Source of the DNA: Rosa chinensis
Taxonomy: Eukaryota > Streptophyta > Magnoliopsida > Rosales > Rosaceae
Assembly: GCF_002994745.2 (NCBI RefSeq)
Contig: NC_037092.1
Location: forward strand, 71,151,823 to 71,215,822
Reading direction: 5' to 3'
DNA length: 64,000 nt
Positions 11,854 to 24,500 of the stretch are shown here, one piece after another. The notes under the pieces were generated by a model. The model saw only the letters and a program-made list of their open reading frames with translations. It ran no database searches and had not been told where the DNA came from. The first letter of the stretch is position 1. Every line of letters begins with the position of its first letter. Both the position numbers and the translations under genes were made by a program.

Positions 11854-14063
11854 TCAAACACGGAAATTCTTTCCGGTGAAAGTCTGACCGAACTGCCAGT
11901 TAGCTGGGACTATGTTCCACGAGGTGGAGGAGCGTCGGTCACTGCCTGTGACCCTGAAGGAGAGTGACTGACCAACCAGAACCGAGTTCGACTGCCAGTT
12001 CTGACCCCAGTTGCGGCTCAGGCTCATCCAGCCAGTCCTGGACCCTTTCACGCTCACCCTCACGACATCCCCTGCACCCGCGACGTTGGAGACCAGAACC
12101 AAGTTGAAGTAACGGAAGCCGTTGATGGTGAACCTGATCCCTCCGCGCTTGCGGCATGGCACCCTGAGGAAATAAGACGACAACAAAAAGTGAGGACAAT
12201 ATGGTAATTTTGAGTGCAGTTAGTATAACGTGGATCGCGGACCGTGTTTCTAGGTGGGCGTGACTAAATCAAAAGCCCCTTTTCACATTAATCAACGAGT
12301 CTCGGACTTTTGGAGACTGTGCTTTAGTACGGTCAAAACAACTGCATGCCGTATCGTAATTTGTACCGTCAGATTCCCTGGTCAAAACTTCGTACGGTAC
12401 AGATCTTACGAGAAGTCCCAACACCAATCAAGGAAAGAAGCCAGGTTGGTAAGTTGGTGGACTATAAGTCAAATTCTATCTAATGATATGATTTAAAGTT
12501 TTTTTTTTTTTTGACACTTTTAGTGACTAGACTTGCAAAATTATGACCCGTAACTCTAATAGTTAAGAGTGTTTACTCTAAACGTTTAAGGCTAAAAGTC
12601 ATAATCAAGAAAGCGCGCATGCTGTTTGTATTGGCTAAACCAAAAGGTGCAAAATTACGGAAAATGCTGACACATGACAGCTGATGCATTTTCATGGAAT
12701 CTAAACAACTTATGATAAAACTAGGTTTAAAGTATTTGTTGATTTGATTTTGAGTGTTTTGGGACTAAATGGGTTTAAAGACAAAAAACCGAAAGTGTCC
12801 AATAAACTTCCAAATGACTCGACATTAACTAAAGGCAATGACCTAAAGCAAATGAGGTCAGTTACAGTTGCAAAATGAGTAATTAGCTTTTGGAGAGAAA
12901 GCTTAGACCCCATCTGGGCCATGGATGATCGTGTCAATCTCAAGAGTGGTACCTTCTGCAAAAGCAATAACTACCCAGAAACCGAATCGAGCACATTTCC
13001 AGAACGAGTCTGACCCACAAGATAAAGAAAGTTCACACAAAACGCTTCACAAAATGGTCTGATTGGCAACCTTGGAACCACATTTACTGGGTCCTAATTA
13101 ATAAGTTGCAATAATACTATGGAGCGCTATACATTCTTTAGCATTTAACATTTAAGAAAAAAAAAAGAATCAAAATGCATTTTGGGTAAATTTAGCCTTT
13201 ACAACAACATTTTTACGCAGCAAAGTATGTATTAGTTCACTCTATGACCAAAATTGAGTTCCAAAGTGGCATAACCGCATAACAGAGTGAAAACAGAGCA
13301 TTGGGTAAAAAGAGAGATTTTAACGCTACCACATTTTTCACTTGGGGTTAAATTTGGATGTGAAAACAGCCCACAATTAATTTAACCCACAACAAAAAAA
13401 GGTGTTTCATCATTTAACCACATTAAAAGTGCCAAAGCAGAGCATTAATAAAAGCCAAAACAGAGCAGTAAACAGAGTAAAAACAGAGAAGCGAACTTTA
13501 CTAACCTACGGTAGGAAACAGGGACAATCCCAGCGCGGTACTCAGCGATCTTAAGAAACATGGGCATAGCAAGGTCAAAGTGAGGCCTGGGAGGGTTGCA
13601 CCATCCGCCATTGTCGCTAGGCTGAGCAAAGTTGGGTGGGCAAAAGTTAGTGGCAGTGATGAAGATAGATGGACTTCCAGAGTGACACCATTTCGGGTCG
13701 TTTGCGCACTTGATTTCAAAGCATGAACCGCAGCTGAGGCCATTGTTGAACAGAGCCGTGCTCAGCGCAGCAGTGCTCACTCCGTAGCCCTGGCTGTAAA
13801 GATTACCGTATCCACAAGCACCTCCTGTAAACAATTCAGTTAAATAGCTCAGTTGGTTAGAGTATTGTCGTCAAATTCGCAAATGCCAAAAGGCGAGTAT
13901 CGGTTAACATACCCATGGTGCCTGAGGCATCAGAGCCTCCATAGAAGGTGGCATGAGCACCTTGCCAAGCACCACCGGAGTAGACACCAGGGATTCTAGC
14001 CTCAGCAATCCATGTTAGTGAGATGAGCAGGGAAGCAATGCAAGCCAAACTTGCCATAGCCAT
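11854..14063 (-). CDS. EXPA6: alpha-expansin, 259 aa
   Basis: The minus-strand exons are 14063-13913, 13824-13506 and 12163-11854, all in phase with GT-AG introns (88 bp and 1342 bp). The protein is a secreted, pH-dependent wall-loosening expansin. It acts in the cell wall by disrupting cellulose-xyloglucan contacts without hydrolysis. Residues 1-22 form a signal peptide. The mature part has the [16 protein letters not shown] start of domain 1, its conserved cysteines, the HFD motif at 132-134, and a C-terminal carbohydrate-binding domain with the tryptophan series ([18 protein letters not shown]) ending in GKNFRV. Length and intron positions fit class A expansins. The wording of the mid-region ([26 protein letters not shown]) is closest, from memory, to Arabidopsis EXPA6. 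EXPA2 or EXPA8 clade membership is the alternative. Confidence 0.95.
13845..13908 (+). repeat. tRNA-like / SINE-head sequence in expansin intron 1
   Basis: TAGCTCAGTTGGTTAGAG (13845-13862) is a textbook tRNA A-box and D-loop. About 20 bases on, GCCAAAAGGCGAGTATCGGT resembles the variable loop and B-box region of tRNA-derived SINEs, with a degraded GGTTCGA. It occupies most of the 88-bp intron, on the strand opposite the gene. No acceptor stem is evident, so it is not a functional tRNA. Confidence 0.4.
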
Positions 14064-16453
14064 TTTGCTTTCTCACTCTTTTTTCTCTGTTTCAACACTA
14101 AAAGGAAAGAGAGAGTGAGCTGCTCAGAAGGTGAGGGATTAAAGCTGGAGGTTGGGGGCTACTTATGGAGGTCGCTCGAGGTTGGCCCTTAGTGGCAAAG
14201 CTTGGAATTTTCAGACATTAACAATACCCCTAGGAGAAATATTTTCTTGTTTTCCCTCTACACTATCTCTAGCGCGTAACATCACCGACCAATTAGAATA
14301 CCCTTTTGTACGGATAAGTGTGGGTCCACGCCCATGCAAGTCTTTTATAAACCAGTTGGTGGGATGTTTTGTTTCCCACGCTCTTAAGGGCGAGTGATCA
14401 AGGTGGTTTTATATTCTTCTCTCTCTCTCTCTTTTTAGGGTCGTCTTTTTTTTTTACTTTTTTTGTTATTGGAAGATTTTTGGTCGTTTAATTTTTCTTC
14501 CAATCACACCTAAAACTCGTTTAGGGCTTTGTCCTTTGTCAAAGCACATTGGCGCATAGCACATGATTTTTCAAACGTAACCGGAAACAATGAACAGCTT
14601 GCCTGCAAAAATGGAAAAATGAAATCATGACTCATAATCGATGATGAACAAACCATGTGTATCAGATCAATTCAAAATGCTATCTCTGTTGGTTTGCGTT
14701 TATAATTCTAGACATAAATATACATAATCGCTAATTGTTTTTTCTATTCTATGGATGCTTAAGCTGTCATAAAATACAATTTCAATTTTTCACATGAAGC
14801 GACAAGTAGAAAAATTAAAAAATCAGGGAACTGAAAAACAGTTTTCGTGCAAATAACACTATAATACTAATTATGACATAACATAACATGTGAAGTACTT
14901 CATTGAATACGCAATTTGATGTAAGTTTATAAATTGTTAACCCTTTTTGCACCTGATCTGTGATATCATATTTTTCATATTATGAGGTCATAAAATAAAG
15001 TCTCGAAAGTTGATTAGGCCAATGCAAACTTGCAAAGTGAGAAATAGAATCTTGAATCCTTAATTAGTGATAATAAAGTGGGGCGGGAATGTTAGATCTA
15101 GGCTCTCTAGAAAGAGTAACTTTGAGTCATTCTTAAGTTGAGCCGTGATATGCGGCTGGGATTTGATGACATTCCTCCAGGGAGGGACCCCACAAAAGAT
15201 TTCATGGGGGCTGGGGATGCAAATATTGTGCAATACACTTTTCACAAAAGAAAATTGTGCAATACAATCTAACAAAAAAAAAAAATCCCCGCTGAATGAG
15301 GCGTACCAAAAAAATTTTAGTGGGTGGAGAAGTGTCCAAAGGAAAATAGATTAGAGAATTGAAATTCCTACTTTTTTTAGCTTTTTCTATTTTTAATACA
15401 AATCTAATCACACTATCCTATTCCTCTGTGAGTAATTTTCCAATAAACATGTGCTGTCTTGCATCAAGGAGGATGTGGCTTGTAAATTGATTTTTCACCC
15501 TCATAAATTATCATGCTCATATACTCGGTTGAACGATCTCAAATGTGATCGTGTTTGATGATATATTTAACATATTATTAGTTCATTACAATAAAAGATT
15601 GTTAAAAGACGTTCAAGGCAAATTTAGAATGTAGCCCAAGTTTCTAACTACCTAAAATCTCTATATTAAATTCCAATTAATAAGTAATCGAATGAAAGTT
15701 TTGAGATAAACCCTAAATATTTATAAAGTACAATATTGAAAATTGTCACGAAATGTATTCGGTATTTGAGTAATCCGTATAGGCATCCAGCTGGAGTAGA
15801 GAGAACCACTTAATCCCGTAATCATCGGTCCATATACCCCGCCTTTGCTTGCCTGGCTTTAACTAACCAGTGGGGCTTGTACAATTTAATTTAATAGCGT
15901 AACCTTTGTTAATCTCGAGCCCACCCCCACAGTGACAGTGCTCAGTAGAGTTCGTAGACCAAACTCAATTATTATTATTATTGTTATTATTATTTTATTT
16001 TTTTGTTGGAAATTTTACTTTTTTTGTTATTATTATTTTTACTTTTGCCACCATATATATTTACATAATTATGCATGTAATTTCTGTTATGTTTTGTCCC
16101 ACTTTCTTTAGCTGCATGCAATCTCTCCACCTCCACGGACTGCGCACTAGTGACAGTGAACTTCGGAAGGTTCGTAAAATTCAAATGCAATAGGTTCCCG
16201 GTTTCCGATCCTCACAAGTGCAAGAACATTTAAGGGTTAGGGTTCTAGTCTTGGCCTCTTGGGGCATTTATTCTTATAATTTCTAGCTTCAACATATCAA
16301 TTACACAAAAACTGGTAATCATTTAAATTATACAACAAAATTGTTTGTCTGATTATTAAAATCTACATCTGAATTGAAGATATCAATCATTCAACTAAGG
16401 TTTAGAGAGTGGATATCCGTATTTATCACCACCCTAGTCTAGATTCATCAACG
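14064..16453. other. expansin upstream region and intergenic DNA
   Basis: The first 350 bases upstream of the expansin start are probably its promoter and 5' UTR. A (TC)n tract lies at about 14417-14433. The rest is AT-rich, with no coding signal and no inverted repeat that I could define. ATT-rich simple sequence lies at about 15968-16045. Confidence 0.45.
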
Positions 16454-16921
16454 CAGGGTCGGTCCTAGCCCAAGGCAGACAAAGCAACTGCCTTAGGCCT
16501 CACTTTGAAACAAGTTTTTGTACTTTATACTATTTAAAGCCCAACAAAAATTGAATACAACTTCTAAATTACCCAACATATTACCAAGTCATTTGAACTT
16601 ATTTAGATCTTGTAGAACTAGGCCTCGTACCTTTGTGTCAATTTTTTTCTCTCTTTCTACTACAAACTTTCTTGTATATTTTGTACTTGTCTATCTTTAA
16701 CTAATGCATATATACTCGATTTGTTTGAACTTAAGTAGTTAACTAATTGAAATTAGGCTCCATTTATAGGTTATGTTATTCTTATATTCATAGTAGAGAC
16801 CCAAAATTCTTATACCAAATACTTTGTTTGTAAAGTAGCAACAATATGCTAAAAATATAGAAAAATAATAAACAGGTTATGATTTTCGCCTTAGGCCTCA
16901 CTTACCATTGGGACGGCCCTG
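16454..16921. mobile_element. non-autonomous hAT-type element (468 bp)
   Basis: The left end CAGGGTCGGTCC and right end GGACGGCCCTG form an imperfect terminal inverted repeat of the hAT type (CAGGG...). The element is flanked by 8-bp target duplications, CATCAACG (16446-16453) and CATCAATG (16922-16929), with one mismatch. Subterminal GCCTTAGGCCTCACTT occurs near both ends. There is no transposase ORF. Confidence 0.8.
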
Positions 16922-17240
16922 CATCAATGTATTTAGTATTAATTTTAAAAATTTCAATGTGAGTTCTAAATCAAGTGGCTATAAACAAAAATGTTTAAAT
17001 CTTGTATGTACATAAACGCTTGGCATTCTTGTAAATGATCTCAACGTTGAACTCGATCAAAGCCTGAATCTTGGTGGGCTTTGTCAGTACACAAGAGTCT
17101 TCCTTGATTAGCCGAAATTGTTTACTTGTTTGTTTTTTTATTCATTCAGATACTTAAGTTATAAAATCCTAAGTTGCGACTTATGAAATCGTTTAAGTCA
17201 AATTTTATGAAAAAATCGTTACATTCTATGATTTATAAAA

Positions 17241-18780
17241 GAGAAAAATGCATCAACAGTCCCTCAACTCTTGTGCACCGGCCAGTTTGATACCCAGACT
17301 CACAATGGTATCAATGTGATACCTAGACTCAAAATTTACTATCAATGACATACTTCCGTTAAATTTCCGTAACGGTTCCGTTAAAGAGCTGATGTGGCAA
17401 ACACGTGGAGAAAACAGAGATTGCAAATGACCAAAATAACCCTCAATTTCTACCAACAACTTGATTATTTAATTAAATGATTTTTTTATAATTTTCTCTC
17501 TCCTCTTCTTCTTCCTTGGTTCCTGGGTTTGTCGTCTGTGTTTCTCTTTTGTGAAGGTGATGGCGTCCAAGGATCCAAGCAAATCTTGGAAGGAGCTCAA
17601 GGATCTCCAGAAAGATCCTCCTACCTCTTGTAGGGCTGGTAATTGAGATTTCAGATTTCCAATCCCCATTTGTTCCTTTTTTTAGTTTTGATTTTGAGAT
17701 TTTTGTGTCTGCTGCTGAGTTTGTTCGATTGGTGAATATTGATGTCAAAGGATGTATCTTGCCATGTCTTTGAATAGCTTACCTTACTTGCTGTGGGATT
17801 TAGTTGTGGTTGTTAGATTTGAATGAGGAAATGAGGATGGATTTGACTTCAAAAAAAAAAATCCAGACAAAAAGGAAAAAAAAAAAAAAAGAGAATTGAA
17901 GCAATAACCCAAATCATCTATCATCATCCGCTCTGCCTTTCTCTCTCCACAGTCCACACCATCATCTATCATCTTCTTCACAGCAATAACCCAAATGAAT
18001 TTACATCTGGGTTTAATTCATCGAGAGAGTAGCAGATGTGTAGGGAGCTGTAGCCATGAAAGAAAGAACCTGCAAAACCCAGATTAGTAAAAGGTTTCGT
18101 TGAGCGGATAGAGAGGAGTCTCCGATGACGCGATGCGGCAGAGGAGGGGGGAAAAGCCATCTAGAAATGGCAGGTCTAGGCGGACCAATTGGAGCTGGAA
18201 ACAACGAGTGGGGATTTGGAGACGAGGGCTTTGCTAGGTTGATGGGTAGAGATGGGAGGTGGGGTAAAGGTGTGGAATAGAGGATTGACTGAGAGTAGGG
18301 CGGAGATGCGGCGGTGTGGATTGACTGAGAGTAGGATTGAATGAGGGTGTGGATTATCTTAACAGAAGACGTCATCTGGGCTTGGATTGGTACTAATGGA
18401 TATCCATTCATGGCTTCTTTTGGAGTTTACTTAATTGAATGGGTTTGAAACCAAAAAAAAGGACTTGTTCCAGATTAAGCAAGACCAAAGAAAGGGAAAA
18501 AAGAAAGAAAGAGATATTTTTGATGTGACCAACAAATAAATTTTTGTTTTAGTGTAATTCAATTTATTTTATTAACAAGTTAAAAAGACGTTTTTGCCCC
18601 TATCTTTTGCCCTACGTATATGCCACGTCATCATATTTGGCGGACGATTGACGAAACATTGACTAAAATATGTTTTTGATAGCAAATTTTGAGTCTAGGT
18701 ACCACATTGATATCATTGTGAGTGTGGGTATCAATCTGGACGGTGCATAAGAGTTGAAGGACTGTTGGTGCATTTTTCTC
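17241..18780. mobile_element. Pack-MULE-like Mutator element (1540 bp)
   Basis: Long terminal inverted repeats of about 120 bp begin GAGAAAAATGCA on both sides (17241 onward, and inverted from 18780) and share most positions, including ATACC.AGACTCA and CAATG blocks. The element is flanked by perfect 9-bp target duplications, TTTATAAAA (17232-17240 and 18781-18789), the Mutator signature. It encodes no transposase. The interior contains a fragment of a ubiquitin-conjugating-enzyme gene (17560-17638) and other less AT-rich gene-like sequence (about 17930-18420), so it fits the Pack-MULE definition of gene-fragment capture. Confidence 0.85.
17560..17638 (+). pseudogene. captured 5' exon of a ubiquitin-conjugating enzyme (E2)
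   Basis: Translation from ATG at 17560 gives MASK, a short disrupted stretch, then KELKDLQKDPPTSC.AG. This is the start of the plant UBC8/10/28-type E2 family (helix 1). The segment ends at a GT donor after GCTG, as expected for exon 1. A pyrimidine-rich 5' UTR-like stretch precedes it. The residues between MASK and KELKDL differ from the family because of a small insertion. The catalytic-cysteine region is absent, so no active enzyme could be made. It lies inside the Mutator element and was probably captured from a host UBC gene. Confidence 0.8.
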
Positions 18781-18789
18781 TTTATAAAA

Positions 18790-19468
18790 TTATGAACCGA
18801 GCTTGTAGAAATATATAATATAAATTTTATAAGTAAATAATGATAAATATCACGGGTGAAATAGTACTCCCAAGTTAACGTACTCAAATAATTTAAAATA
18901 GATAAATAAATCATGAATCCTCCACTAAACATACACATCTACAAAGGGCAAAGGCCTGAAGGAAAGAAAACCCTACCTTATGTCATTTCTGTCTATCTAG
19001 TTTACAGTTACAATTACATTGGATACCATAAACTCATAAAGAAACTAGAATGTAAATGGTGATGATGCTTATGATTACCTCTCTCGGTTTTCTCATTTTC
19101 TTTTCACCCTTTTCTTCATTTTTTCAGGAACCTTCTGTGTTTGTCACCATATCGCAACTGTCTAGCATCTACATCAAAAGATGGTGAACGACGGATTTTG
19201 TGGTAGACTTGGCATGCATGCATGTTGCAGGAAAATTCGAATCGCATAATTACAGTCCAAATTTTGGTGGAAAAGAGGTTAAGAAATGAAGGTGGGAGAA
19301 TTTGAACCTTGAAGTCCAACAATAGCCACACTTCCAAGTAAAACCTAAGATTAATGAATGAAAGGTACAAAGGAAACTCCCCAACAAAATCCACCAAATG
19401 AAAACCAATGTATCCCCCGTAGATTAGTAATGCACGTGCCAGAATTTGGTAATGTAGGTTTTAATTAA
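18790..19468. other. intergenic DNA without recognised content
   Basis: AT-rich. A minus-strand ORF at 19116-19397 resembles nothing I know and has no splice or start context, so I do not call a gene. Confidence 0.4.
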
Positions 19469-19736
19469 CGAGAGCAAGGCCAACTGTTGAAGTTGGATAG
19501 TCAAGACTATTTACTGCTTTTTGCCTTTCATTTCCACATTTTTTCTTGACCAGTTAGATACTGTTCATAAAAAGTCACCAAATGTCAGTTGGCAGGTCAA
19601 GAAGTTGAGCCGAAAAGTGACCCTGAATGACTTTTTGTGAACAGTATCTGACTAGTTAAGAAAAATTGTGGAAATAAAAGATAAAAAACAATGAATAGTC
19701 TTGACTAGCCAACTTCAACGGATGGACTTGCTCTCA
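19469..19736. mobile_element. fold-back MITE (268 bp)
   Basis: The ends CGAGAGCAAGGCCAAC and (inverted) TGAGAGCAAGTCCATC continue into a long inverted repeat including TTGAAGTTGG and TAGTCAAGACTATT, so the element can fold into a hairpin. It is flanked by TAA on both sides (19466-19468, 19737-19739), which suits a PIF/Harbinger-type MITE. With this short duplication the superfamily is uncertain. Confidence 0.7.
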
Positions 19737-19739
19737 TAA

Positions 19740-21423
19740 CATTAGAGTATTCGTTTGTATAATTGGCATGTAAACTAAGATCTTATTCTTTCTCTTGATC
19801 ATTGCATTTTTTTTTAGTCAAAACTTTACTAAACAAGTCTATAAACCCTAACCTGAAATCACAACAGAATGGTATCAAATCATACATCACTAATTGTAAG
19901 ATGTAAATTTGTATCGGGTAGTCACATCCGCGAATCTTTAGCTCCATGTGCTGCCAACACAACACTAGAAATTTTATTTCGGGCGCGGACCTAAAGGGGT
20001 GGCCAATAGGTATCTTCCACGTCAGGCATCTTACATGACGTTGTGGGGGTAAGGATTTGATGCATGCGGGACCAGCCTGACATTGGGTTCATGATGAGCT
20101 CTGATTAGAGCGTGCACGTCACTCGCAACCATGTGACCTTAATTATTGTTGCCTGATTTGTAGCCCCTGCAAGTCAACAATAGCCGTCCACGTGAACCTC
20201 AGTGTTTGGCTTTTTGCTATTGTCTCCCAAAGTTTTTTTTTTTTTTTTTTTTTACTTTCTTTTCTTGGCAAGGAAGGGATTTGGATCTTTAGTAAAACTA
20301 AGCTTTAAACCCTGATTTTTTTCGATACAAGCTTAAACTCTGATTGCTCATCTAGTTTAACCTATGCATTTGGTTCTAGTGGAATCTGAAGATGTTTATT
20401 GTTGTTTTTTCTTGCCACTTAGTGGAGTGGAGATTAAACTAATGAGTACGAATTGGTTTGGCTTTTTTTTTTTAAGTAAAAATGAATTGTATTGATTAAG
20501 CAAGATGATTGCAATCATACATTCATAGATATTTGCATCCAATACAACAGTTGGAGCATTGTTTAGTCACGTATTGTCTCGTTTAATCGCGAAATGAAAA
20601 TTATCTAATAGCAAGAAAATCAAATGTAATGAGATTGAAGAGTTTCGGTTTTATTGTTTTTGAAAATCTTTTCTTTCATAAATTCATGCAACAGATTTTC
20701 TCTTCTCTCTTTGAAAAAAAATATTTTATTTTATGAAATATTTAAAAGAACATTTTTCTCATTATCAAACCCTCTCATCCAAAAACAAAACAAACACGCA
20801 TTACTTACAATAATCTTATTAAGAGCAATTATAAAAGTAATTGGTAGATCACGAAGGATGCAAGTATCTTATACTTTTATAACAATGAAAGTGATGTTAA
20901 ATAAAACCCACTTAGTGTAAAATAAATGTTTAGACTTTGACCCCAAACAATTACAATGAGGCGTATACGGTCCCTACAAAGATTTGATTGAATTGGAACT
21001 ATGCTTCATTTTGAAGGAATAGCTTTTGTCCATCTCAAGTTACACTATTCTTTTGGTGATGTAGGTCTATGATGAAATCGTTGATTGATGTATGACTTAA
21101 ATAGTTAAATCTAAATATTTAGAACCTTTGTCGGTGAATTGTAACCTGTTAGTACGTTATAATTTTAATATTGTAAAAGTTATGAGTTCGATTTTCACTT
21201 ATATATGTAAGAGTGCAATGGACTAAAGATTTTTATAAAATAAAAATAAAAATAAAATATTTATACCCTTGATCTTTCATAATTTAGAAAAGCTTATTTG
21301 AGATTTCATATATAAAATCTGTGGTAGTTGGGATCTTGTTCTGAAATCAAAATTGAACGATAAGGTGATTGCCTCATTAGGATACCCTCAAAACCGGCCC
21401 TGGATTTGAGAGATTATTCAGAG
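19740..21423. other. gene-poor stretch with a possible SINE relic
   Basis: I see no coding signal. At about 21120-21260, AGTTATGAGTTCGATTTTCAC resembles a tRNA B-box and is followed by an A-rich AAATAAAAATAAAAAT tail, so a degraded SINE is possible. A long T-run lies at about 20229-20253. Confidence 0.35.
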
Positions 21424-21580
21424 CACTGCCCTGCACTTGCGCCAACATAAATAAATGGTTAGATTGCATTAAATACACTTTTTGTTTATTAAAAATAAAG
21501 TTGATAATAAATATCAAGGGTTGAGATTATTTTATAAGGGTTGGGTCACTTACACCGTCGGTGCATAGAATAATTTCCAG
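21424..21580 (+). repeat. dispersed MITE-like repeat, copy 1
   Basis: This roughly 157-bp sequence is repeated, inverted, at about 36611-36777. Shared blocks include TATCAA.GGTTGAGAT, TTATAAG.GTTGGGTC and CACCGTCGGTGCATA. The ends are GTGCA/TGCAC-rich and partly inverted, suggesting a small MITE family. Confidence 0.65.
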
Positions 21581-24500
21581 TATTATCAAATGACTTGTCC
21601 ACGATCTTATTAGGTCAACTATAATTAAGATTGCATTGTTCAAATTGATCCGCAATTAAAAATGGGTTGACATCTTTATAGCTTAGTTCTTTAATTACAA
21701 CCCACTATGCATGCTTAATCACAAAATAAAATGGCATAACATATTATGGAGGTCGCTTCTAATTAGTTTGATCTTATAATATGAAGGGTTTTATTATATA
21801 TAAATGGCTCAATAACTAACTAATAAAGTGTTTGACCTGTGCTATTGGAACGTTTTGATTTGGCTATAATAGGCCGGAGCATATTAAGTTCTTGTATGTG
21901 TAACAATGTAGTTCCCTCTTGTTTTTTATGTGGGGATTTGTCAAATTGCTTTATTAATTAATAAACTTGTTTTCATTACTTATCGTTTACATTTTAAAAA
22001 TACATTGTCCTCATACACCGCCAATATATGCGCATTAGGGTGATAGGGTCTCTATCAACAATTTACCAAGAGCTAGTTCATCACCCTCATCGACATAACA
22101 TGCTGTCATGCTGTAATAATATTAGCACAATCACATATTGCGTAAGTATATTTGAATCGTGTTACAGTGTCACTGTATTATTTTTTAAATAGATTATTTA
22201 TGTCAGCACAATCAGTACCTTTAAATAAAATGCAGTACGTATGCATCGTTAAACATCATGTTTCTTAAGGACAATCTTTATTCATGAGCAAGATTATGGT
22301 TGGTGCAAAATTCTTAATCAACTTTCCCATTTTTTGGTAGACTTATCTAGAAACTTGGTGGAAAGACCCACAATCCATGTTAGATGGTTTTTCAAACATT
22401 GATTATGGGAGAATTGATCAATATATGGACAATTCTAACTTCAATCCAGCCTTGATTGTTGGATTTGCCATAAATGCAGACCATGACTTGCAAACTGTAA
22501 TTTGTTGAGACAGGTTGTTTGGTCTACATTCTTTCTTACTCAAAGAGTCAAAGGTACAATCTTCAAATTCCCTGAAAGAAAAAAAGGAGTCAGAAGAGCG
22601 AACTTGTAGAGGATTGACCTGACCCTCTAAACCATTGGTCTGGTCTCTAACCCATGTAAGGCTCAAAGTCTCAAACAGCTGCAAATTGTTTTGAAAAATG
22701 AACTATTTTTTATTTTTCTTTTGATAATATGTAAAGTAAATTGCAAATAAAAGCCTAAAAGTCTAAAACAACTAGATCCTAACCGATCAAACTGAAAAAT
22801 ACCGAGAGAAAAAGGCAACAAATGGTGCCATGAAGAACATGACTGTAAAGAACGGGCAAAAGACGTTAAAGAGCAAGTCGGCTAAATTTTTTGTTTTTCT
22901 AAACAAATGGTTGAAGAAAAATATGGGAAAATTCAATGAGTAGTGAGAGCTTAAATATTTCATACTATAAATTCAATACTCTATAAAATGTGACACTATA
23001 CATGAATAACTATTAACAACTTAAAATCTCTTTTTATATTGATATATGAGGAAAAATTTTAAACTTCATTATCAGAAAGCGATTTTAAAAACATAAAGTT
23101 CAGTCACAAGAACATCAACAAATCTAGGTTGGTAGCATGTGTGGTTAGTAGTTGATTCATCTCTTGTTCCCACCTTCCTTGGCTCTCCTCATATGGTACC
23201 TTGGCAGCTTCGAGTAGAGTGAGGTAATTGTCTTCATTGGATTTCTCAAATACACTTTCTTTCTTCACACATTTATATAGAGGGTAATCAAGTACTTTGG
23301 TGCCTCATTGTTTTATATGATTTGGTGGGATTCAATACCACCATTTGCTCAAGACTACCATTTAGGTCTTTGTAGTTTTCATTTTAACTAGTTTGTATTT
23401 ATTTTGGTTGTTCATGAAGAGACATGTTTCCTCAATTTTTTTGATGAGTAAAGTTGTTGTTTTTTCCTGCATGATGTTATTTTTTTAATCAATAAATTGT
23501 CTTTGTTCTGTCAAGATTTGCCAAATAAAAAAAAATAAAATATTTTAGCAACAACGACCTCAAAACCAATATTTTAACTTTAAATCCATGTGGTAAGTTA
23601 AACCATACGGGATATGATCGAATTCCTCATTGGATAACTTCATCTAGGTTGGAAGATGCTTCATAGCAATTCCATCATATGCTATGCCACGTATATATGG
23701 ATTACACTCTTAAATGTGCAGGGCTAGGCATTCCATGTGGGGGAGGATATAACAAAATATAAACGGTATAAACCATATATACCCCCATATCTCCATGTGG
23801 GTACGTAGGACAAAAGAGAAACCTGGCAAGGAGGACAAGTATTTCAAGCGCGCGCACACATCCTTTCTTTCCCATCCTTATCTATGATCCTTCCTCATGT
23901 GTATATAATCTAAACCAGATACTTAATACATCATCTGGTTTGTCAAAATTTGCAGGCTACATGACCCATGGATGTGACATCAAAAAATAAACAAAAAATA
24001 AATAATAACAATTGGGTAATTTCATGGATAATCCAAAGTACCGTCCTACATATTCGAGATCTTCGAAGGGTTTGGTGATTCGGATACTGTCCTTATCGTC
24101 TAGCTAAGGAGATGAATTATTATGGTTGTCATTGATGCAGTAATGCAGAAGAAGACCAAATAATGCAGGTGTTGGGGTGCAGGGTTACAAAAAAGCTTAC
24201 TAGAATGACTGAATTTCTGGAACAAAGTAGTCCTGCATTGTGCATTGCATGCACTTTGGAATAATATATTTGGGGACTTCAACCAGTTTGACTGGGGGGA
24301 GTCGGGGAGGACAAGTTTGTCAGCGAATTGAAGCAGGAGTTGATCCAACTTAATGTGAACATATATCTCCGATGGACAATGGGGAAAGCTATATATTCTT
24401 CAGTTCAAAAATGATGGTAACCCAGTTAGCCAAAAAGATAATGGTAAACCCCAAACATATTACTGTTTCCTCTATAAAGTTCATATGGTAATGATCACCT

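Noticed and set aside
13845..13908. Functional tRNA gene in the expansin intron
   Set aside because: The A-box is perfect, but no acceptor stem or clean T-loop can be formed.
19116..19397. Minus-strand 93-codon ORF with a basic C-terminus
   Set aside because: It looked briefly like a small secreted-peptide precursor, but I see no credible signal peptide or known peptide motif.
22418..22684. 88-codon ORF on the minus strand
   Set aside because: No recognisable family, no splice partners, no codon or promoter signal.
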